From JAGLCW01 sp964422555 (GTDB taxonomy: Bacteria; Caldisericota; Caldisericia; UBA6126), in NCBI GenBank assembly GCA_964422555.1, contig CAYRBR010000059.1, positions 1 to 8,907 of the forward strand: DNA of 8,907 nucleotides, read 5' to 3'. Under the pieces are notes generated by a model, which saw only the letters and a list, made by a program, of their open reading frames with translations, made no database searches and was not told the origin of the DNA. Position numbers and translations under genes: made by a program. Of this stretch, positions 5,029 through 8,907 are shown one piece after another (position 1 is the first letter of the stretch; each line of letters opens with the position of its first letter).

Positions 5029-7734
5029 ATGAATATAAACACTGCTACCAGATTGAACCGTTTTCTTCTTTCCATCTTTCTATTTTTTCTTACATGTGCC
5101 CTCCCCTTACAGCAAACAAATGCTGCAATAAAGGAACATGTTGACTATCTCATTATTGCAAGCCCTGGTTTAACTCAAACTATCAATCCACTACTTAAAC
5201 ACAGGCAAAAGCAAGGCCTTCAGACTGCAATTTACGAAACAGGTGAGATTTTTAATAAGTACCCAGGTACAACAAAACAAGATCAGCTCCGAAATTTTCT
5301 TATAAGCAAGTTTGAAGCATGGAATCTTCGGTATGTTGTTTTAATTGGTGACCAAAAATCCATCCCATATGAGACATTTTACCCCTTCTATCCCAGAGAT
5401 TCTGCAGAATATGAAAACAACGTTATTAGCAGCGATTTCTATTATGCCTCCATCGATATTCCAATTGATAGTAACCAAAATGGTTATCCAGGCGAATTCT
5501 TCAGTGACAAAGAAATTTCGTTTCATGCAGAAGTCCGTACTGGAAGAATCCCTTTTAATAACCCCTATGAAGTCTCAATCATTATTAATCGCATTATTCA
5601 GAATGAAACAAAACTACTATCAAAAAAAGCTCTTCTCACCTCTTCCATATTAAATTTTGCACAAGAAGAAACAAAACAGAATGCCTATATTTTAGACAGA
5701 ACAGATGGAGCATCTTTAACAGAAGCAGTGTACCAAGATTTACTACAACCACTGTCTTTTGACATTACAAGAATGTCAGAAAAATCAGGACTAGAACCTT
5801 CTACATACCCGGCAGAATATGCATTAAAAAAGAAAAATTTTGAGTATCTTCTTCAAAAAAACACCTTCGATTTAGTAGTATGGGAAGGACATGGAACTTC
5901 TTCAAGTCTTGTTTCAAAGATATGGTATAAAGACAAGAATTCAAATGGAAAAGCAGAGAAAAAAGAACTATCTGAGGAAGTTATTCTAGACACAAATTCC
6001 ATGAAGAATATCAACAACAGTCATAACATATTTATATCTGGTTGCTGCTCAAATCTGTCTCCCTTGCATGATACGAATCTTGGGAAAGAAGCTCTGTTAA
6101 ATGGTTTTAGCTGCTTTATTGGAGGAACTTCTGTAAACTGGTATTCAATTGATTGGAATTCTCTAAAAGATGGTGGGAATCAAACACTAATCTATCTAAT
6201 TGTACGAAATATAGTACTTCGAAATCAAAGTTATGGTGATGCTTTGTATAATGCTATCGAAGAATGTAAAAAAAACTATTCCGTTTTAGGTAGTTTTGAC
6301 TACGCAAATTATTTTGCCTTCAATCTTTTCGGAGATCCTGCTTCCAAACTAAAACCGCAGTTTAGTCGCGAGTTTAAAGCTTCTTTGGACAACAGCTTTA
6401 AAGTGTCACAAATGGGTGAAAACATCTACTATCGAGTTACTGTGGACTTCTCCTCTTTAAATGAAACAATATCCATAACTCCAATCAGTTTTAACCAGAC
6501 CGATTTTACTATTAGTGTTTACCCTGAAACGTTATCTACATCGGGTGATTTTATTGTTAAAATTGTTCCCAGGAGTAAAATATATCCCTCCTATTATTCC
6601 ATTACGCTTCAGCTGATGAGTTCTTCTAAGTCGGTTTTTTTATCACCACGCTTCACTATTTTACCGTATGGATCTGACCAGAGAGTATTTATCAACTTCC
6701 CGGAATGGCATCTACAAACAAATCAGCTTTTTACTCTCGATATTTTTGCAAAAGACTTTGTTGACGCTGACTCATGCTTTATTGAACTTTCCTATGACGA
6801 TCAATACCTTGAACTACTACAAGACTCCATACAACCAGGGTCTTTTTTCTCAAAAGATGGAGTTGTTCCAACTGTTCAAACAAATACCAATGGGAAAATA
6901 ATCAACATAACTGTCTCAAGAAACAGAAAAAGACATGGTTTAAGTGGAGATGGAATACTTACATCAATTACGTTTAAAACAAAAAAGAATGGTTTTTGCA
7001 ATGTAAACCTAAACAAAGCAATGTATTTTAATTACAACCAACAATCAAAACAGATTAAAACAAATAACTGCAAAATTACTATTTCAGATCTCGGTACCTA
7101 TTTAAAACCAAACATCCCCTTGTTGGAAACTGTTTCAAAAAGATCCTATTTTAATGAGGGACAAACAAATGGGAAAAAAATATGGTTTCTTAAAAACAGT
7201 GAAGATATTTTGTTGGATAAAACAGGAAAAATAAACTTTATTACCCATTTCTCTTCCTCTCAGAGAAACAACAATATTGCCTGGTTAATTAAAAAAGAGA
7301 ATTCATACACCCAACTTAGAAGCTATATTCATTTCAGTAATGTTACATCAGTGCAACTGTGGTTGCAGAACTACTGGGCTTTTATTAACGAAGACGCAGT
7401 ACACCTTGAAAGCCCCCCAATTTTATTCAACAACAGAACAATGGTTCCTCTTCGTTTTTTAGCAGATGCTTTGCAAGTAGAAGTTTCGTGGAATCCCAAT
7501 CAACAAACAATCCTTTTAAATCAGGGGAATCGAAAAATCCACCTACAAATTGGAAGTTCAAAAGCTACAATTGAGAATAACGGGATTGTCACGATTGTCT
7601 CGCTGGATGCTCCACCAATGATTGTAAATCAGCGAACCCTGGTCCCAATCCGTTTTATTTCTGAGGCTTTCCAGACAGATGTAACTTGGAATCAAGAGTT
7701 TAATCTTATTAGTGTTACTTATATCGCAATATAA
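5029..7734 (+). CDS. Exported gingipain-type (family C25) cysteine peptidase with cohesin-like and stalk domains
   Basis: Predicted surface peptidase of 901 residues. Residues 1-32 are a signal peptide (cut near T-N-A-A). Residues 38-440 are the clan CD, C25 catalytic region: Y-L-I-I-A-S-P-G, an R-Y-V-V-L-I-G-D strand, S-D-F-Y-Y-A, catalytic His H288 in W-E-G-H-G, the nucleophile in I-S-G-C-C-S-N (C339 or C340), and the closing F-N-L-F-G-D-P-A. Two DxNxNG loops (D147, D302) look Ca-binding. Residues 450-545 are an Ig-like beta region, about 552-687 a cohesin-like domain, and 775-896 paired stalk repeats (TMVPLRFLADALQVEVSWN and TLVPIRFISEAFQTDVTWN). There is no type IX sorting domain, LPXTG or SLH motif. 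The ATG at 5029 is preferred over an in-frame ATG at 4981, because it puts the signal peptide at the N-terminus and begins one base after the preceding stop. No ribosome binding site is evident, so coupling is likely. Substrate specificity is unknown. Confidence 0.85.
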   Translation: MNINTATRLNRFLLSIFLFFLTCALPLQQTNAAIKEHVDYLIIASPGLTQTINPLLKHRQKQGLQTAIYETGEIFNKYPGTTKQDQLRNFLISKFEAWNLRYVVLIGDQKSIPYETFYPFYPRDSAEYENNVISSDFYYASIDIPIDSNQNGYPGEFFSDKEISFHAEVRTGRIPFNNPYEVSIIINRIIQNETKLLSKKALLTSSILNFAQEETKQNAYILDRTDGASLTEAVYQDLLQPLSFDITRMSEKSGLEPSTYPAEYALKKKNFEYLLQKNTFDLVVWEGHGTSSSLVSKIWYKDKNSNGKAEKKELSEEVILDTNSMKNINNSHNIFISGCCSNLSPLHDTNLGKEALLNGFSCFIGGTSVNWYSIDWNSLKDGGNQTLIYLIVRNIVLRNQSYGDALYNAIEECKKNYSVLGSFDYANYFAFNLFGDPASKLKPQFSREFKASLDNSFKVSQMGENIYYRVTVDFSSLNETISITPISFNQTDFTISVYPETLSTSGDFIVKIVPRSKIYPSYYSITLQLMSSSKSVFLSPRFTILPYGSDQRVFINFPEWHLQTNQLFTLDIFAKDFVDADSCFIELSYDDQYLELLQDSIQPGSFFSKDGVVPTVQTNTNGKIINITVSRNRKRHGLSGDGILTSITFKTKKNGFCNVNLNKAMYFNYNQQSKQIKTNNCKITISDLGTYLKPNIPLLETVSKRSYFNEGQTNGKKIWFLKNSEDILLDKTGKINFITHFSSSQRNNNIAWLIKKENSYTQLRSYIHFSNVTSVQLWLQNYWAFINEDAVHLESPPILFNNRTMVPLRFLADALQVEVSWNPNQQTILLNQGNRKIHLQIGSSKATIENNGIVTIVSLDAPPMIVNQRTLVPIRFISEAFQTDVTWNQEFNLISVTYIAI

Positions 7735-7740
7735 CTAAAG

Positions 7741-7747
7741 AAGGTGA
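7741..7747 (+). promoter_or_regulatory. Strong ribosome binding site of the PII-like gene
   Basis: AAGGTGA sits in the 16-base gap after the peptidase stop, with six bases between AGG and the ATG at 7751. It is the only good ribosome binding site in the rightward operon, so this gene can be translated independently of the peptidase. Confidence 0.7.
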
Positions 7748-7750
7748 AAT

Positions 7751-8107
7751 ATGTTTCTACTGGTAATTATTTTAAATGATCCTGGAAGCGTAAATCTTAT
7801 CTTATCTAAATTTCTAGAGATTGATGTTCGCGGTGCAACAGTTATTAATTCCCATGGAATGGGTCAGATTCTAGGGGACGATATCCCTATGTTTTATCCC
7901 CTTCGCAAATTCATATCAGGGGCCGACAGAACACAGGAAAACAATATGATTATGTCGGTCATCAGAACAGAAGAAACTTTAAATAAAGCTATTAGGGCAA
8001 TTCAAGAAGAACTAAACCTTGACCAAGAAGGATCTGGAATTATGTTCGTACTTCCTGTTATACAGGTACATGGATTAGCAAATCCATTAAAGGATTCAGA
8101 TGAATGA
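7751..8107 (+). CDS. PII-like signalling protein linked to a cation/proton antiporter
   Basis: Small cytoplasmic protein of 118 residues with the order expected of the trimeric PII/PII-like ferredoxin fold. Beta 1 is F-L-L-V-I-I-L, helix 1 spans 11-22, and V-I-N-S-H-G-M-G-Q-I-L at 31-41 stands where PII has its G-F-G turn into the T-loop. Then come N-N-M-I-M-S-V-I, helix 2 (E-E-T-L-N-K-A-I-R-A-I-Q-E-E-L) and the closing G-I-M-F-V-L-P-V-I-Q-V-H-G. The T-loop region lacks the uridylylated Tyr context of GlnB (Y49 sits in M-F-Y-P-L), so this is not a classical nitrogen PII protein. PII-like proteins bind nucleotides and regulate neighbouring transporters. Here the next gene is an antiporter overlapping by four bases (ATGA), which makes it the likely partner. 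The ligand cannot be read from the sequence. Confidence 0.75.
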   Translation: MFLLVIILNDPGSVNLILSKFLEIDVRGATVINSHGMGQILGDDIPMFYPLRKFISGADRTQENNMIMSVIRTEETLNKAIRAIQEELNLDQEGSGIMFVLPVIQVHGLANPLKDSDE

Positions 8108-8907
8108 TTACAACTGATTTAGTATTGAATATTGGGCTTCTGCTCTTTTTGGCAATTATTGGAGCAGAAGTATTAAAACGATATAATTTCCCTGTGGTTT
8201 TGTTTTATGTAGTTTTAGGGATGATTATGAGTCCTTCCATTTTAAACTTAGTGAATCCCACAATACTGCAACATGACTACTTAATTACGCAAGTTACTCT
8301 CTCCTTAATTGCTTTCACCATAGGAGATACCTTCTTGCTAAAAAATCTGAAACATGTAGGTACTTCTGGGTCTGTACTATCTATCCTTCAGGCAGTTTTT
8401 ACAACAGGAATAGTGATAGCTGGATTATCTGTTTTTTGTTTTCTGTTTACCTCTCAGGCTATCCCGCTAGCATCTATACTACTCCTAGGTGCTATCGCTG
8501 CAGCCACTGACCCTGCAAGTAGTTTCATGGTAATACGACAATTTCGGGCAAAAGGTCCCTTCACAAGTACTCTTTTAGCAGCAGTTTCTATTGACGATGC
8601 TGTGGGAATTATCCTTTTCGACCTGCTGGTTTCTTTCAGTAAAATATTAACAGGCCAAGGATCTACCAGCATCGCATCCACCATCATGATTCCCCTTGTC
8701 GAAATAGTCATTTCCGTTCTGGTTGGATGCGCATTTGGGTTAATTCTCGCTTTTATTATCCAAAGAACAAAAAAGAACAAAGATTCTTTTATGATTATTA
8801 CCTTATCATTGGTTCTTCTAGCTTCAGGAGTCTGCCATTGTTTTCACCTATCTCCTCTTCTATGTTGCATGGCAATGGGAGGAATTTTCTCCAATTTCTC
8901 CAATAAT
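8104..8907 (+). CDS. Cation/proton antiporter, CPA superfamily (3' end outside the window)
   Basis: Polytopic membrane transporter expected to exchange Na+ or K+ for H+. The frame is open from ATG 8104 to the last base, giving 268 residues; a complete antiporter domain is about 380-400, and some carry cytoplasmic tails. Hydrophobic segments cover about 5-23, 28-50, 63-78, 90-116, 120-138, 156-180, 192-220 and 228-248. The first loop has R-Y-N-F-P followed by L-G-M-I-M-S-P, the usual family opening. A-A-A-T-D-P-A-S-S (T135, D136) matches the unwound TDP helix, and S-I-D-D-A-V-G-I-I (D164, D165) is the ion-binding acidic pair. The start overlaps the PII-like stop as ATGA, indicating coupled translation and a regulator-transporter pair. 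Ion preference, electrogenicity and the missing C-terminus cannot be judged. Confidence 0.85.
   Translation, partial: MITTDLVLNIGLLLFLAIIGAEVLKRYNFPVVLFYVVLGMIMSPSILNLVNPTILQHDYLITQVTLSLIAFTIGDTFLLKNLKHVGTSGSVLSILQAVFTTGIVIAGLSVFCFLFTSQAIPLASILLLGAIAAATDPASSFMVIRQFRAKGPFTSTLLAAVSIDDAVGIILFDLLVSFSKILTGQGSTSIASTIMIPLVEIVISVLVGCAFGLILAFIIQRTKKNKDSFMIITLSLVLLASGVCHCFHLSPLLCCMAMGGIFSNFSNN

Noticed and set aside
5029..5128. Lipoprotein signal at Cys23 of the peptidase (F-L-T-C)
   Set aside because: Thr at the position before Cys does not fit the usual lipobox, and a standard cleavage site (T-N-A-A) follows.
8454..8780. 108-residue minus-strand open frame
   Set aside because: It is antisense to the antiporter, whose TDP and DDA motifs are clear, and shows no family features.

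Overview
This is a low-GC window, most likely from a Bacillota (Firmicutes) genome of the Clostridia type. The evidence is the AT-rich codon use, GAGGTGA/AAGGTGA ribosome binding sites, copper-amine-oxidase-type 'stalk' domains on exported proteins, a short SpsI-like sugar-1-phosphate nucleotidyltransferase, and a PII-like protein next to a cation/proton antiporter. No rRNA, tRNA, CRISPR array or mobile element was seen, and the species cannot be named from the sequence.

Layout: (1) Bases 1-399 (+) are the C-terminal end of an unrecognised gene cut by the left edge. (2) A leftward three-gene operon runs from about 3769 to 545: an SpsI/RmlA-like nucleotidyltransferase, a secreted protein with a cohesin-like domain and paired stalk domains, and a GT-C family membrane glycosyltransferase. 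Its genes overlap or abut. (3) A short divergent control region, about 3770-3857, holds a TATAAT box for the rightward operon and an overlapping TATACT box facing left. (4) A rightward operon runs from 3858 to beyond the right edge: a single-pass membrane protein with an N-terminal beta-rich domain and TPR-like helices; a large exported gingipain-type (C25) cysteine peptidase with cohesin-like and stalk domains; a PII-like signalling protein; and a cation/proton antiporter truncated by the window end.

How the genes may work together: both operons encode an exported protein with the same C-terminal arrangement, a cohesin-like beta-sandwich followed by paired stalk repeats. This suggests two partners of one cell-envelope assembly. 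The leftward operon could supply an activated sugar and a polytopic glycosyltransferase for a surface glycan or glycoprotein. The rightward operon would supply a membrane-anchored TPR scaffold and a surface peptidase. The PII-like/antiporter pair overlaps by 4 bases and looks like a regulator-transporter unit; its link to the peptidase rests only on a 16-base gap. These functional links are inference, while the domain calls rest on recognisable motifs.
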